Shown here: positions 47,468-57,733 of the stretch, piece by piece
Layout of the letters: each line of letters opens with the position of its first letter
How positions within the stretch are numbered: the stretch's first letter is position 1
Assembly (NCBI RefSeq): GCF_022662175.1
Contig: NZ_JAKMCR010000001.1
Location: 372,001 to 436,000 of the forward strand
Source of the DNA: Aestuariivivens marinum
Lineage (GTDB): Bacteria > Bacteroidota > Bacteroidia > Flavobacteriales > Flavobacteriaceae
DNA length: 64,000 bases
Direction: 5' to 3'
The notes under the pieces: generated by a model
Told to the model about the DNA's origin: nothing
The model's input: the letters and a program-made list of their open reading frames with translations, nothing else
Database searches by the model: none
Translations under genes and position numbers: made by a program

Positions 47468-48442
47468 ATGAGTACTACAGTAAAAGTTACAGCCGCTGAA
47501 GTAAATAAATTAAGACAAGCTACCGGAGCCGGTATGATGGACTGTAAAAAAGCCCTTGTTGAAGCTGAAGGTGATTTTGATAAAGCCATTGAAATCCTTA
47601 GAAAAAAAGGACAAAAAGTAGCTGAAAAAAGAGCAGACAGAGAATCTTCTGAAGGTGCTGCTATCGCTAAAATAAATGCAGACCAAACTGCTGGAGTTGC
47701 TATTGTATTAGGTTGCGAAACCGACTTTGTTGGTAAGAATGAAAACTTTGTAGCCTTAGCTAATCAATTAGCTGAAGTGGCTTTAAACTATAATACTAAA
47801 GAAGAGTTTTTAGCTGCTAATTTTGGCGGCATTACCGTTGCCGAAAAATTAACTGAGCAAACAGGTGTTATTGGCGAGAAATTAGACATTACTGCTTTTG
47901 AGAAATTAGAAGCGCCTTATGTTGGGGCTTATGTTCACATTAATAAAATTGCAGCTTTGGTTGGTTTGTCGGCAAAAGTAGATAATGCTGAGACTTTAGT
48001 AAAAGATGTAGCTATGCAAGTCGCTTCTATGGGAGCAACCACATTATCTTATAAAGATTTCGATCCTGCTTACATCGCTTCTGAAACCGAAGCTAGAATT
48101 GCAGTGATTGAAAAAGATAATGAAGAATTGGCCCGTTTAGGCAAAACCCTTAAAAATGTACCTAAATACATTTCTATGGCTCAATTAACCCCTGAAGTTC
48201 TAGCTCAAGCTGAAGCAGATGCAAAAGCTGAATTAAAAGCTGAAGGAAAGCCGGAACAAATTTGGGACAGAATTTTACCAGGTAAAATGGAACGTTTCAT
48301 TTCAGATAACACCACATTAGACCAAGAGAAGTGTCTATTGGATCAGAACTTTATTAAAGACGAAAAGCAAACCGTTGCCAAATATGTGGCTTCTTACGGC
48401 GAAGTTGAAATTACTGGTTTCAAACGTGCTACAGTAGGATAA
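47468..48442 (+). CDS. tsf: Elongation factor Ts
   Basis: 324 residues. It recycles EF-Tu by releasing GDP. The N-terminal UBA-like domain has VNKLRQATGAGMMDCKKALVEAEGDFDKAI, followed by ETDFVGKNENFVALA and two core subdomains with VGAYVHINKIAALVGLS. The rpsB-tsf order is conserved across bacteria. It ends the translation gene block, with a strong terminator right after. Confidence 0.98.
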   Translation: MSTTVKVTAAEVNKLRQATGAGMMDCKKALVEAEGDFDKAIEILRKKGQKVAEKRADRESSEGAAIAKINADQTAGVAIVLGCETDFVGKNENFVALANQLAEVALNYNTKEEFLAANFGGITVAEKLTEQTGVIGEKLDITAFEKLEAPYVGAYVHINKIAALVGLSAKVDNAETLVKDVAMQVASMGATTLSYKDFDPAYIASETEARIAVIEKDNEELARLGKTLKNVPKYISMAQLTPEVLAQAEADAKAELKAEGKPEQIWDRILPGKMERFISDNTTLDQEKCLLDQNFIKDEKQTVAKYVASYGEVEITGFKRATVG

Positions 48443-48465
48443 ACATTTGGCTTATTAAATATTTT

Positions 48466-48503
48466 AAAAAAACCATCAAGTTTGAAAGCTTGATGGTTTT
48501 TTT
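48466..48503 (+). terminator. Strong terminator after tsf
   Basis: A perfect 15-bp stem (48466-48480 with 48489-48503) around an 8-base loop; the arms end in seven A and seven T. It closes the rplM to tsf transcript. Confidence 0.9.
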
Positions 48504-48840
48504 ATTAAAACTAATTTTAAGTTTTGATTTCTCTAACTAAATCACCTGCAAAAAAACTTAAAACTATAAGCAATTATCCGTAGCACTAGATTTTCGTCCC
48601 ATACCTATTTCAGATATACTTTTTCACTCCTTTTTCAGCTATTGAGTTGCTGTATCGGGTTTGCTATGACAAAATTTTAGTTTTATGTTGCTTTTCCCAT
48701 AATTAACCCTAAGTCTTGAAAATAAGCTATATAATGCATAAAAACATTCTTGAATTCATATACAAGAAAACTATTTTAATAATCCGGCTATCGCTAAACA
48801 GCAAAAAAATGTTTAGTTTTGCACAACCCTGTTTCCGCAT
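48504..48840. other. Non-coding gap between tsf and pyrH, possible transposase relic
   Basis: There is no open gene here. On the minus strand around 48630-48565 a short stop-bounded reading contains MGRKSSATDNC, which resembles the GRATDN/RKGNCYDN region of IS3-family transposases. Stops on both sides mean that, if real, it is a decayed remnant. A -7-like TAGTTTTG at 48814-48821 probably serves pyrH. Confidence 0.3.
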
Positions 48841-48864
48841 GTGTGGAAAACTCATCAAACATTT

Positions 48865-49572
48865 ATGAAATACAAAAGAATACTCCTCAAACTATCTGGT
48901 GAAGCCCTTATGGGAGACCGACAATATGGTATTGACCCACAACGCTTAGCAGAATATGCCCAAGATATAAAAGAAATTACCGAAAAAGGCGTTGAAGTGG
49001 CAATTGTTATTGGTGGTGGTAATATTTTTAGGGGTGTTGCAGGCGCTAGTAATGGAATGGATCGTGTACAGGGTGACCATATGGGCATGTTGGCTACAGT
49101 AATAAACGGCCTGGCATTACAAAGTGCTTTGGAAGATGCTGGATTAAAAACACGATTGCAAACAGCAATTAAAATCAACGAAGTGGCCGAACCTTTTATT
49201 CGTAGAAAGGCTTTGAGCCATTTAAACAAAGGCCGAGTTGTTATTTTTGGAGGAGGCACTGGAAACCCTTATTTTACTACCGATTCTGCAGCCGTACTTA
49301 GAGCCATTGAAATTGAAGCCGATGTAATTTTAAAAGGAACCCGTGTAGATGGCATTTATAATGCTGACCCAGAAAAAGACCAAACTGCTACAAAGTTCAA
49401 CTTTATTTCCTTTGATGATGTTTTGAGAAAAGGTCTAAAAGTAATGGACTCGACTGCATTTACCCTTAGTCAAGAAAATAAATTACCCATTATTGTATTC
49501 GACATGAATAAAAAAGGTAATTTGCTTAAAGTTGTTTCTGGTGAAAATGTTGGGACAGAAGTTAACTTGTAA
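48865..49572 (+). CDS. pyrH: UMP kinase
   Basis: 235 residues from the ATG at 48865. The frame is open eight codons upstream to a GTG, but homologues begin [17 protein letters not shown]. It phosphorylates UMP to UDP in pyrimidine synthesis. Signatures: [25 protein letters not shown] and [16 protein letters not shown], all conserved in the amino acid kinase fold. It is followed by frr 43 bases later, the usual pyrH-frr pair. Confidence 0.97.
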   Translation: MKYKRILLKLSGEALMGDRQYGIDPQRLAEYAQDIKEITEKGVEVAIVIGGGNIFRGVAGASNGMDRVQGDHMGMLATVINGLALQSALEDAGLKTRLQTAIKINEVAEPFIRRKALSHLNKGRVVIFGGGTGNPYFTTDSAAVLRAIEIEADVILKGTRVDGIYNADPEKDQTATKFNFISFDDVLRKGLKVMDSTAFTLSQENKLPIIVFDMNKKGNLLKVVSGENVGTEVNL

Positions 49573-49615
49573 AATTGCGTAATTTTTGAATATTTATTGA
49601 CCAAAATTTAAAATA

Positions 49616-50170
49616 ATGGACGATATACAATTTATATTAGACACTGCAAAAGAAGCTATGGACAATGCCATTAAGCATTTAGAAAAGCAATTTGTAAATA
49701 TTAGGGCAGGTAAAGCAAGCCCTGCTATGTTGGGTAGCGTAATGGTAGACTACTACGGATCGCAAACCCCTTTAAACCAAGTAGCCAATGTTAACACTCC
49801 AGATGGTAGAACTATTAGTGTACAGCCTTGGGAAAAGAACATGCTTCAAGAAATTGAACGTGCCATTATTTATGCCAATTTAGGATTTAACCCCATGAAC
49901 AATGGAGAAATGATTATTATCAACGTGCCACCACTAACCGAAGAACGCCGTAGGGAGTTATCAAAACAGGCTAAGGCAGAAGCCGAAGACGCAAAAGTTA
50001 GTATTAGAACTGCCCGTAAAGATGCCAATCACGAGATAAAAAAGTTGGACCATGTCTCTGAAGACCTTCAAAGTAACGCTGAAATAGACGTACAAGAAAT
50101 GACCGATAAATACGTTAAAAAGGTAGATGAGCTATACGGCGTCAAAGAAAAGGAAATTATGACCGTATAA
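49616..50170 (+). CDS. frr: Ribosome recycling factor
   Basis: 184 residues. It splits post-termination ribosomes together with EF-G. Features: the long three-helix bundle, NIRAGKASPAML near residue 30, VNTPDGRTISVQPWEK in the small domain, and PPLTEERRRELSKQAKAEAEDAKVSIR, which is the best-conserved part. It is probably co-transcribed with pyrH and followed by a terminator. Confidence 0.98.
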   Translation: MDDIQFILDTAKEAMDNAIKHLEKQFVNIRAGKASPAMLGSVMVDYYGSQTPLNQVANVNTPDGRTISVQPWEKNMLQEIERAIIYANLGFNPMNNGEMIIINVPPLTEERRRELSKQAKAEAEDAKVSIRTARKDANHEIKKLDHVSEDLQSNAEIDVQEMTDKYVKKVDELYGVKEKEIMTV

Positions 50171-50173
50171 ATG

Positions 50174-50199
50174 AAAGCGACATTTTAAGTCGCTTTTTT
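50174..50199 (+). terminator. Terminator after frr
   Basis: An 8-bp GC-containing stem, AAAGCGAC (50174-50181) with GTCGCTTT (50189-50196), a 7-base loop and six T. It lies four bases after the frr stop. Confidence 0.8.
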
Positions 50200-50228
50200 A
50201 TTATATAAAACCTAGCCTGTTTTCAGTA

Positions 50229-51497
50229 ATGCTAAAATTTTATACGTTACTAGCTTTTATTTCCCTTGCAGCATTAGCACAATCGCAATCGCTCATCAAA
50301 AACAACTTAAGCCCTGCACAGGATTCTGTTAAAACCAAACTTCTAACAAGCCTTGGTAACGGTTATTTCCCTTCAAAATATTTCAATAGTGATTTGAGAT
50401 ATCTGATAAAATACAATCAATACGAAGGTATTAGAACCGGGCTTGGCGGCGTAACAAACGAAGCCTTTTCTAAACGCTATAGATTAAATGCCTATGCAGT
50501 GTACGGTTTTAGGGACCATCGTTTTAAATACAGTATTGGCGGTGGATTAATAATATCAGAAAAAACAAATACCTGGGTAAACCTGTCTTATACAGATGAT
50601 CTTCAGGAAACCGGTAGTACTATATTTTTAACCGATGGCCGTTTTTTTCAATTTTTTGAGCCCCGTTTATTAAATATCAGTTTATTTCATAAACACATCA
50701 CAAAAGCCATTTCTTTAAAGCATGAGCTTAGCTCCAAGTTACTTACCAAAACCGAATTTGCTATAAGTAACATCAATCCCACCTATAGCTACGGATATCA
50801 TGTAAACAACTCTGTAATTAACAACTTTCATTTAAGTACCCTAAAAACAGCCATACAATGGAGCCCTTTCAACACATTTAAATCTTCTGAAAATGGATTA
50901 GTAGAAATCAATCCGGGCTATCCAAAATTCACCATTCAATACACAAAAAGCTTTAATAATATATTTAAAAGCAACTTAGGGTTTTCCAAACTTGACTTTA
51001 AAACCATCTATAAAATAGGTGATGAAAATTCTACCTTCTCTGAATTTACTTTAGTTTCAGGCATAGCTAAAGGGAATGTTCCAATAACGCACATGTACCA
51101 TGCCTACCCTAACAACATTAACAAAGAAACTATTTTACAACGTTTCTCAGTTGCTGGTCTAACAAGCTTTGAAACCATGTATTTTAATGAATTTTTCTCT
51201 GATAAATTTACTACACTACAACTCAAATATTTTTTAAAACCTTTTGGTTTTTCATCAAGATACAAACCCCAAATGGTATTGATAACCCGTTATGCTATTG
51301 GTGACATGGGTCATCCCGAAAAACATGAAAACATAACTTTTGGTTCGCTTAAAAAAGGTTATACCGAATCTGGTTTAGAGATAAATAAACTCCTTTTTGG
51401 CTTTGGTTTAAGTTTTACGTATCGCTATGGGGCATACCACCTGCCAGAGTTTGAAGATAACATAGCATTTAAATTTACTTTTAACGTAACATTATAA
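50229..51497 (+). CDS. Outer-membrane beta-barrel-like protein (DUF5686-like C-terminal part)
   Basis: 422 residues. A signal peptide (about residues 1-20, AALAQSQS) is followed by alternating aromatic/polar strands and ends with a beta-strand tail (IAFKFTFNVTL), as in outer-membrane barrels. The final part (SSRYKPQMVLITRYAIGDMGHPEKHENI, and SFTYRYGAYHLPEFEDN) resembles the C-terminal barrel of DUF5686 proteins, which normally are about 800 residues with an N-terminal carboxypeptidase-regulatory-like domain. This protein has only the barrel portion but its own signal peptide, so it is a complete short form, not an obvious truncation. Function unknown. Confidence 0.65.
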   Translation: MLKFYTLLAFISLAALAQSQSLIKNNLSPAQDSVKTKLLTSLGNGYFPSKYFNSDLRYLIKYNQYEGIRTGLGGVTNEAFSKRYRLNAYAVYGFRDHRFKYSIGGGLIISEKTNTWVNLSYTDDLQETGSTIFLTDGRFFQFFEPRLLNISLFHKHITKAISLKHELSSKLLTKTEFAISNINPTYSYGYHVNNSVINNFHLSTLKTAIQWSPFNTFKSSENGLVEINPGYPKFTIQYTKSFNNIFKSNLGFSKLDFKTIYKIGDENSTFSEFTLVSGIAKGNVPITHMYHAYPNNINKETILQRFSVAGLTSFETMYFNEFFSDKFTTLQLKYFLKPFGFSSRYKPQMVLITRYAIGDMGHPEKHENITFGSLKKGYTESGLEINKLLFGFGLSFTYRYGAYHLPEFEDNIAFKFTFNVTL

Positions 51498-51556
51498 GTC
51501 TTATAAGATATGTAATACTTTGTTTTTTCTACCTTTGCCCAACTTTAAAATAAAGC

Positions 51557-53953
51557 ATGCTAAAACTTTTCACTAAAGATTTTTGGGACGTCGTTGCCCG
51601 TCTTATCCTGCGTAATAAAATTATTATTCTTATTACTATAGTTTTAGTTACCCTTATCTTTAGTATGAAATGGGAAAATATGCGTTTTACCTATACCGAA
51701 GCCAATTTATTGCCCAATGACCATGACGTCAACATTACTTATAACAATTTTTTAAAAACTTTTGGTGAAGAAGGCAACCTCATTGTTTTAGGCGTTAAGG
51801 ATAGCTCTTTATTTTCTGTTGAAAAGTTTAATGCATGGAACAGGCTTTCCGATAGCTTTAAAAAATACAATGAAGTTGAAACCGTAATCTCCATTAAAGA
51901 TTTACAAAAACTCATTAAGGATACGGACAATGAAAAGTTTAAACTACAACCCTTCATTAAAGATTCCATTAAGTCTATAAGTGACCTTAATCAACTTCAA
52001 AATGAGCTTTTTAATAAATATCCTTTTTACGATAACTTTTTGTTCAATGCCGAAACGAAAACCCTTAGAACGGCCATTTATTTAAAAAAGGATATTGTTA
52101 ACACACCCGTTAGAAAGGATTTTATTGTAGCCCATTTAATTCCAGAAATTGAAGCCTTTCAAAATAAAAATAATTTAGATGTTCGCATTTCGGGCATGCC
52201 CTATATAAGAACGTTAAACTCACAAATTATAGTAGATGAAATAGGATGGTTTGTAGCTGCAGCCTTGCTTGTAACCTCTTTAATTTTCTTTTTCTTCTTT
52301 AGATCGTTTAGGGCCACCTTTATTTCACTTATCGTGGTTTGTATTGGAGTGATGTGGACTTTGGGTATTATTGGCGCCTTAAATTACGAGATTACCGTTT
52401 TAACAGCACTCATTCCACCCCTTATAATTGTTATTGGTATTCCCAACTGTATTTTTTTAATCAATAAATACCAGCACGAAGTTAAGCTACATGGCAATAA
52501 AGTTAAATCACTACAACGGGTAATCACAAAAATTGGTAATGCGACCTTAATGACCAATGTAACTACCGCTTCGGGTTTTGCGACGTTTATTTTAACCGAG
52601 AGTGACCTATTAAAAGAATTCGGTGTAGTTGCTTCACTTAGCATTTTGGCCATTTTTATATTATGTCTACTCATTATCCCTATTATATACACTTTTTTAC
52701 CATTTCCTAAGGATCGTCATTTAGAACACTTAAACAAACGTTGGATTGGTGGATTTGTAAACTGGATGGAGCGTATGGTAAAACACAAACGTATTGCCAT
52801 ATATGCTACTTCAGTAATACTTTTAATAGCTAGTATGATAGGCATCTATCAAATTAAAATATCTGGGAGTTTAATTGAGGACATGCCCAAAAACACTGAG
52901 TTCTTTAAGGATATCCGTTTTTTTGAAGAAGAGTTTAACGGGATTATGCCTTTGGAAATCATGATTGACACCAAGCGTAAAAAAGGTGTCATGAAACTTT
53001 CTACCTTAAAACGCATGAATGAACTAGAGGATTTAATTTTGGATACACCCGAACTATCGAAACCCTTATCTGCTGTTAGCCTAGTCAAGTATTCCAAGCA
53101 GGCCTATTATAATGGTAATACTAAATTTTATCAGTTGCCTTCCTCACAGGAAAACAACTTTATTTTATCCTATGCCAAAAATTCGTCTTCTAATGTCGAT
53201 CTCCTTAAGAACTTTGTAGATAGCACAGGTCAATATGCTCGTATTACCACATTTATGAAAGATATTGGCACCGATAAAATGGAGCGTATACAAGAACATC
53301 TTCAAAATAAAATCGATAAGGTTTTTCCAAAGGATCGTTACAATGTTACTATGACGGGAAAAGCCTTGGTATTTCAAAAAGGAACTACTTATTTGGTTAA
53401 AAACTTGGCTATATCTTTATCATTAGCCATTTTTTTAATTTCTCTTTTTATGGCTTATATGTTTCGTTCTGCCCGAATGATTATAGTTTCACTTATCCCT
53501 AACCTATTACCTCTTTTAGTTACTGCTGGCTTAATGGGTTATTTAGGGGTTCCCATAAAACCATCAACGATATTGGTTTTTAGCATTGCTTTTGGTATTT
53601 CGGTAGATGACACCATTCACTTTTTAGCCAAATACCGCCAAGAACTGCAAGCTCATAACTGGAAAATAAAGACTTCTGTTTACAGAGCCCTAAGGGAAAC
53701 GGGGGTAAGCATGTTTTATACCTCAATAGTGTTGTTTTTTGGGTTTTCGGTATTTACCATTTCAAGTTTTGGTGGCACGGTAGCTTTAGGGGCCCTAGTT
53801 TCTGCTACATTACTATTTGCCATGCTATCAAATTTATTATTGCTACCTTCACTACTGTTGTCTTTAGAGCGCAGTATAGCAAACAAAGAAGTATTAAGGG
53901 AGCCTTCAATAAATATTATACCGGAAGAAGAGGAAGAAGAGCTTTTTGAATAA
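51557..53953 (+). CDS. MMPL/RND family transporter
   Basis: 798 residues. Two repeats, each with a leading membrane segment, a large extracytoplasmic domain and a block of five membrane segments (about residues 225-375 and 615-770), the layout of RND/MMPL transporters such as HpnN-type hopanoid or lipid exporters. The second block has GISVDDTIHFLAKYR, where the aspartates are likely proton-relay residues. It lacks periplasmic adaptor or outer-membrane genes nearby. Substrate is unknown; lipids are plausible from the family. A TACCTTTG -7-like element lies at 51530-51537. Confidence 0.88.
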   Translation: MLKLFTKDFWDVVARLILRNKIIILITIVLVTLIFSMKWENMRFTYTEANLLPNDHDVNITYNNFLKTFGEEGNLIVLGVKDSSLFSVEKFNAWNRLSDSFKKYNEVETVISIKDLQKLIKDTDNEKFKLQPFIKDSIKSISDLNQLQNELFNKYPFYDNFLFNAETKTLRTAIYLKKDIVNTPVRKDFIVAHLIPEIEAFQNKNNLDVRISGMPYIRTLNSQIIVDEIGWFVAAALLVTSLIFFFFFRSFRATFISLIVVCIGVMWTLGIIGALNYEITVLTALIPPLIIVIGIPNCIFLINKYQHEVKLHGNKVKSLQRVITKIGNATLMTNVTTASGFATFILTESDLLKEFGVVASLSILAIFILCLLIIPIIYTFLPFPKDRHLEHLNKRWIGGFVNWMERMVKHKRIAIYATSVILLIASMIGIYQIKISGSLIEDMPKNTEFFKDIRFFEEEFNGIMPLEIMIDTKRKKGVMKLSTLKRMNELEDLILDTPELSKPLSAVSLVKYSKQAYYNGNTKFYQLPSSQENNFILSYAKNSSSNVDLLKNFVDSTGQYARITTFMKDIGTDKMERIQEHLQNKIDKVFPKDRYNVTMTGKALVFQKGTTYLVKNLAISLSLAIFLISLFMAYMFRSARMIIVSLIPNLLPLLVTAGLMGYLGVPIKPSTILVFSIAFGISVDDTIHFLAKYRQELQAHNWKIKTSVYRALRETGVSMFYTSIVLFFGFSVFTISSFGGTVALGALVSATLLFAMLSNLLLLPSLLLSLERSIANKEVLREPSINIIPEEEEEELFE

Positions 53954-54069
53954 CCATTGGATTTAGACTCATTTATTTGAACACGTTTTTAAACTATAAT
54001 TTAGAGTTTAATTACTTGAAAGCCGAACACCTTTTTTTATATTTACTTTTTGAAAATCATAATGTATAA

Positions 54070-55506
54070 ATGAAGATATTTACCGTTTTAGAATTATTGC
54101 AAAAAGAACCATCTGTTCTTGAACCTGTTGAAATAAAAGGTTGGGTAAGAACCTTTCGCGCCAACCGATTCATTGCTCTTAACGATGGTTCCACTTTAAA
54201 CAATATACAATGTGTTGTAGATTTTGAAAAGTTTGATGAGTCACTTTTAAAACGCATAACTACTGGTGCCGCTTTACATGTTAAAGGTGAACTAGTTGAA
54301 AGCCAAGGTAAAGGACAGAAGGTAGAAATTATTGTAAGCGAACTTGATGTATTGGGAGACAGTAATCCAGAGTCATACCCTATTCAACCTAAAAAGCATT
54401 CATTTGAGTTTTTAAGGGAACAAGCCCATTTGCGTACCCGTACCAATACCTTTAGTGCCGTTATGCGTTTGCGTTCGGCATTATCGTTTGCCATCCATAA
54501 GTATTTTAACGATCAAGGATTTTATTACATGCATGCGCCTATTATTACAGGCAGTGATGCCGAAGGCGCAGGTGAAATGTTTAGGGTGACTAGCCTTGAC
54601 GCTAAAAATCCACCAATAAATGATGCTGGCGAAATAGATTATACTCAAGATTTCTTTGGAAAGGAAACCAACCTAACTGTATCTGGACAGCTAGAAGCAG
54701 AAACCTATGCCATGTCGCTAGGTAAAGTATATACATTTGGACCAACATTTCGTGCCGAAAATTCTAACACATCCAGACATCTTGCCGAGTTTTGGATGAT
54801 AGAACCTGAAGTAGCTTTTTTAGATTTAGCAGGTAATATGGATTTGGCCGAAGACTTTTTAAAATATGTTCTAGGTTATATTTTAGAAAACAACATAGAA
54901 GATTTAGAGTTTTTAGACAAGCGCTTACAGGATGAAGACAAAACAAAGCCACATGCTGAGCGTAATGAAATGACCCTAATTGAAAAGTTGAAGTTTGTTA
55001 CAGAAAATCATTTTAAACGCTTAAGTTATACCGAAGCTATCGATATTTTACGCAATTGTAAACCCAATAAGAAAAAGAAGTTTAAATATATAATTAACGA
55101 ATGGGGAGCCGATTTACAAAGTGAACATGAACGTTATTTGGTAGAAAAACACTTTAAGTGCCCTGTGATATTATTTGATTACCCTGCCAAGATAAAGGCC
55201 TTTTATATGCGCTTAAATGATGATGGCAAAACAGTTCGTGCCATGGATATTTTATTCCCTGGCATTGGTGAAATTGTTGGTGGTGCACAGCGCGAAGAAC
55301 GTCTTGAGATTCTAAAACAAAAAATGGCAGATATTAACATTCCCGAGGAAGATTTATGGTGGTATTTAGACCTTAGAAAATATGGTACAGCTGTACATTC
55401 TGGTTTTGGTTTAGGTTTTGAACGTTTAGTAATGTTCGCTACTGGAATGAGCAATATTAGGGATGTTATTCCGTTTCCTAGGACGCCACAAAATGCTGAG
55501 TTTTAA
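54070..55506 (+). CDS. asnS: Asparaginyl-tRNA synthetase
   Basis: 478 residues. A class IIb synthetase that charges tRNA-Asn. An N-terminal OB-fold anticodon-binding domain ([21 protein letters not shown]) is followed by the class II core: motif 2 [21 protein letters not shown] and motif 3 [27 protein letters not shown] closes the protein, as expected for AsnS rather than AspS. The gene stands between the MMPL transporter and rpoN on the same strand. Confidence 0.97.
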   Translation: MKIFTVLELLQKEPSVLEPVEIKGWVRTFRANRFIALNDGSTLNNIQCVVDFEKFDESLLKRITTGAALHVKGELVESQGKGQKVEIIVSELDVLGDSNPESYPIQPKKHSFEFLREQAHLRTRTNTFSAVMRLRSALSFAIHKYFNDQGFYYMHAPIITGSDAEGAGEMFRVTSLDAKNPPINDAGEIDYTQDFFGKETNLTVSGQLEAETYAMSLGKVYTFGPTFRAENSNTSRHLAEFWMIEPEVAFLDLAGNMDLAEDFLKYVLGYILENNIEDLEFLDKRLQDEDKTKPHAERNEMTLIEKLKFVTENHFKRLSYTEAIDILRNCKPNKKKKFKYIINEWGADLQSEHERYLVEKHFKCPVILFDYPAKIKAFYMRLNDDGKTVRAMDILFPGIGEIVGGAQREERLEILKQKMADINIPEEDLWWYLDLRKYGTAVHSGFGLGFERLVMFATGMSNIRDVIPFPRTPQNAEF

Positions 55507-55513
55507 AATGTTT

Positions 55514-55544
55514 AGACCTGTTTTTTAAAATTTGATAGGTCTTT
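55514..55544 (+). terminator. Weak hairpin after asnS
   Basis: AGACCT (55514-55519) pairs with AGGTCT (55537-55542), followed by TTT. It lies eight bases after the asnS stop. The stem is short and the loop long, so it is a weak terminator at best. Confidence 0.35.
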
Positions 55545-55670
55545 AACTCTAAAGTATAATAACTCAATAATCAAATATCATAATGAATGGATGACTTCGG
55601 GAACCTCTAACTCCTATTTTCAATCTAAATGTCTATCTTTATATTGATATTGAATACCAAATCATAATCA

Positions 55671-57128
55671 ATGCTTAAACAACAATTACAATTTAAGTTA
55701 TCGCAAAAGTTATCACCGCAACAAATTCAATTGATGAAATTGATACAGTTGCCTACACAAGCTTTTGAACAACGCTTAAAACAGGAATTGGAAGAAAACC
55801 CAGCTTTAGAAAGTGGTAAGGAAATCGAAAATGAATTTGGTTCGGATTTTGAAAATTCTGATGATGATTATAGTGACAACGAATCTATAACCGCTGAAGA
55901 CATTAATGTTGATGAATATTTAAGCGATGACGAAATTCCTGATTACCGTACACAGGTTAACAATTACAGTAGTGATGATGAGGAAAAAACTATTCCGTAT
56001 GCTGCTGGTGTATCGTTTACCCAACATTTAGTAAACCAATTAAACACGTATCGATTGAATGATGAAGAACGTGATATTGCTGAATTTTTAGTGGGGAGTG
56101 TGGATGAAAGTGGTTATATCCGTAGAACATTATCTGATATTATGGACGATTTGGCTTTTACCCAGAATGTATACACCTCCGAAGAAAAAATAGAACAGGT
56201 GTTACACATTGTCCATCAGTTGGATCCCGCAGGTGTTGGCGCCAGAAATCTACAAGAGTGCCTGAGCATTCAGCTTCATAGGAAAGAAAAAAATACAAAT
56301 ACAGAATTAGCCTTAAATATAATAGACTCTGCTTTTGAACAGTTTACTAAAAAGCACTACAAAAAGTTGATCCAGAAGTTTGACATTACGGAAGATCAAC
56401 TAAAGGGAGCCATACACGAAATTGAACATTTAAACCCTAAACCAGGTGGTTCTTATTCTGGTAATAATAGAATTGTTGAACACGTGGTTCCAGACTTTGC
56501 CATAAAAATTGAAGATGGCGAATTAGAATTAACCCTTAATGGAAGGAATGCTCCCGAATTGCATGTTTCAAGGGAATATAATAATATGCTTAAAGGCTAT
56601 AAAGAATCCAAGGACAAGTCTAAATCCCAAAAAGATGCTGTTTTGTTTATTAAACAGAAATTGGATGCAGCCAAATGGTTTATTGAGGCCATTAAACAAC
56701 GTCAGCAAACACTGTTTATAACCATGAGCGCCATTATGCACTACCAAAAGGATTATTTTTTAACAGGTGATGAGCGACAGTTAAAACCTATGATTCTTAA
56801 AGACATTGCAGATGAAATACAAATGGATGTTTCAACCGTTTCTAGGGTAGCCAATAGTAAATATGTAGACACTCCTTATGGAACAAAATTAATTAAAGAG
56901 TTCTTTTCAGAATCTATGAAAAATGACCAAGGTGAAGATGTTTCAACACGGGAAATAAAGAAAATACTGGAAACTGTTATAGTAGAAGAAAACAAAAGAA
57001 AGCCATTAACTGATGATGCCTTAGCAAATATCTTAAAAGATAAAGGCTATCCCATAGCACGACGTACAGTGGCTAAATATAGAGAACAACTTGATATTCC
57101 AGTAGCAAGGCTACGTAAAAAAATATAA
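55671..57128 (+). CDS. rpoN: RNA polymerase sigma-54 factor
   Basis: 485 residues. The alternative sigma factor that recognises -24/-12 promoters and needs an AAA+ activator. Region I is Gln/Leu rich (LSPQQIQLMKLIQLPTQAF, residues 15-33). A very acidic region II follows (about 55-105). Region III contains the core-binding domain and the helix-turn-helix DVSTVSRVANSKYV near residue 387. The C-terminal RpoN box ARRTVAKYRE is intact. It is present in many but not all Flavobacteriaceae. No sigma-54 activator is encoded here. The next gene overlaps its stop by one base. Confidence 0.97.
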   Translation: MLKQQLQFKLSQKLSPQQIQLMKLIQLPTQAFEQRLKQELEENPALESGKEIENEFGSDFENSDDDYSDNESITAEDINVDEYLSDDEIPDYRTQVNNYSSDDEEKTIPYAAGVSFTQHLVNQLNTYRLNDEERDIAEFLVGSVDESGYIRRTLSDIMDDLAFTQNVYTSEEKIEQVLHIVHQLDPAGVGARNLQECLSIQLHRKEKNTNTELALNIIDSAFEQFTKKHYKKLIQKFDITEDQLKGAIHEIEHLNPKPGGSYSGNNRIVEHVVPDFAIKIEDGELELTLNGRNAPELHVSREYNNMLKGYKESKDKSKSQKDAVLFIKQKLDAAKWFIEAIKQRQQTLFITMSAIMHYQKDYFLTGDERQLKPMILKDIADEIQMDVSTVSRVANSKYVDTPYGTKLIKEFFSESMKNDQGEDVSTREIKKILETVIVEENKRKPLTDDALANILKDKGYPIARRTVAKYREQLDIPVARLRKKI

Positions 57129-57733
57129 TGGATAGTATTTTAAGAAGTATTTCATTTATTTTCCATCCATTATTGATGCCTATTTTTGGTGTATTTTTTT
57201 ATTTTTCAAAATCTCCAAGATATATCCCAGTCGAAGTGATCAATGCTAAACTAGTGTCTCTTTTCATTTTGACCGTTATTCTTCCCATTCTTTTATATTT
57301 TCTTTTAAAAACACTCGGAAAGGTAACTTCCATTTATCTAAAAAGTACCAAAGAGCGCATTATACCCTTAATATTGAATTTTGTAGTAACCTTAGTTATT
57401 ATAAAACGGATTTTAACCCCTACACAAGTTGTTGAACTGTATTTCTTTTTTGTAGGTATTTTAATTTCAACATTGTCTTGCCTTATTTTGGCTGTTTTAA
57501 AATTTAAAGCAAGTATTCACTTGATGGCCATTTCTGGTTTATTGATGTTCTTTATTGCGTTAAGTATTCATTTTAGCATCAATATAAATGGAACCTTGGC
57601 CTTTACGATTATTATAACAGGTGCAGTAGCAACTTCCCGATTGCATTTGAAGGCGCATAGTTTTACAGAGTTAGTAGTTGGATTTTTTCTAGGTATGATT
57701 CCACAACTTATTTTGGTAAACTACTGGCTATAG
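57128..57733 (+). CDS. PAP2-like integral membrane protein
   Basis: 201 residues with about six membrane segments. Near the C-terminus is SRLHLKAHSFTE, which fits the third PAP2 phosphatase motif (SR, five residues, H, three residues, D) except that the last acid is Glu. The first motif (K...R-P) is only weakly suggested by KSTKERIIP, and the PSGH motif is missing. So it may be a divergent or inactive PAP2-type lipid phosphatase. It is translationally coupled to rpoN (ATAATG overlap) and overlaps porT by six bases tail to tail. Confidence 0.6.
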   Translation: MDSILRSISFIFHPLLMPIFGVFFYFSKSPRYIPVEVINAKLVSLFILTVILPILLYFLLKTLGKVTSIYLKSTKERIIPLILNFVVTLVIIKRILTPTQVVELYFFFVGILISTLSCLILAVLKFKASIHLMAISGLLMFFIALSIHFSININGTLAFTIIITGAVATSRLHLKAHSFTELVVGFFLGMIPQLILVNYWL

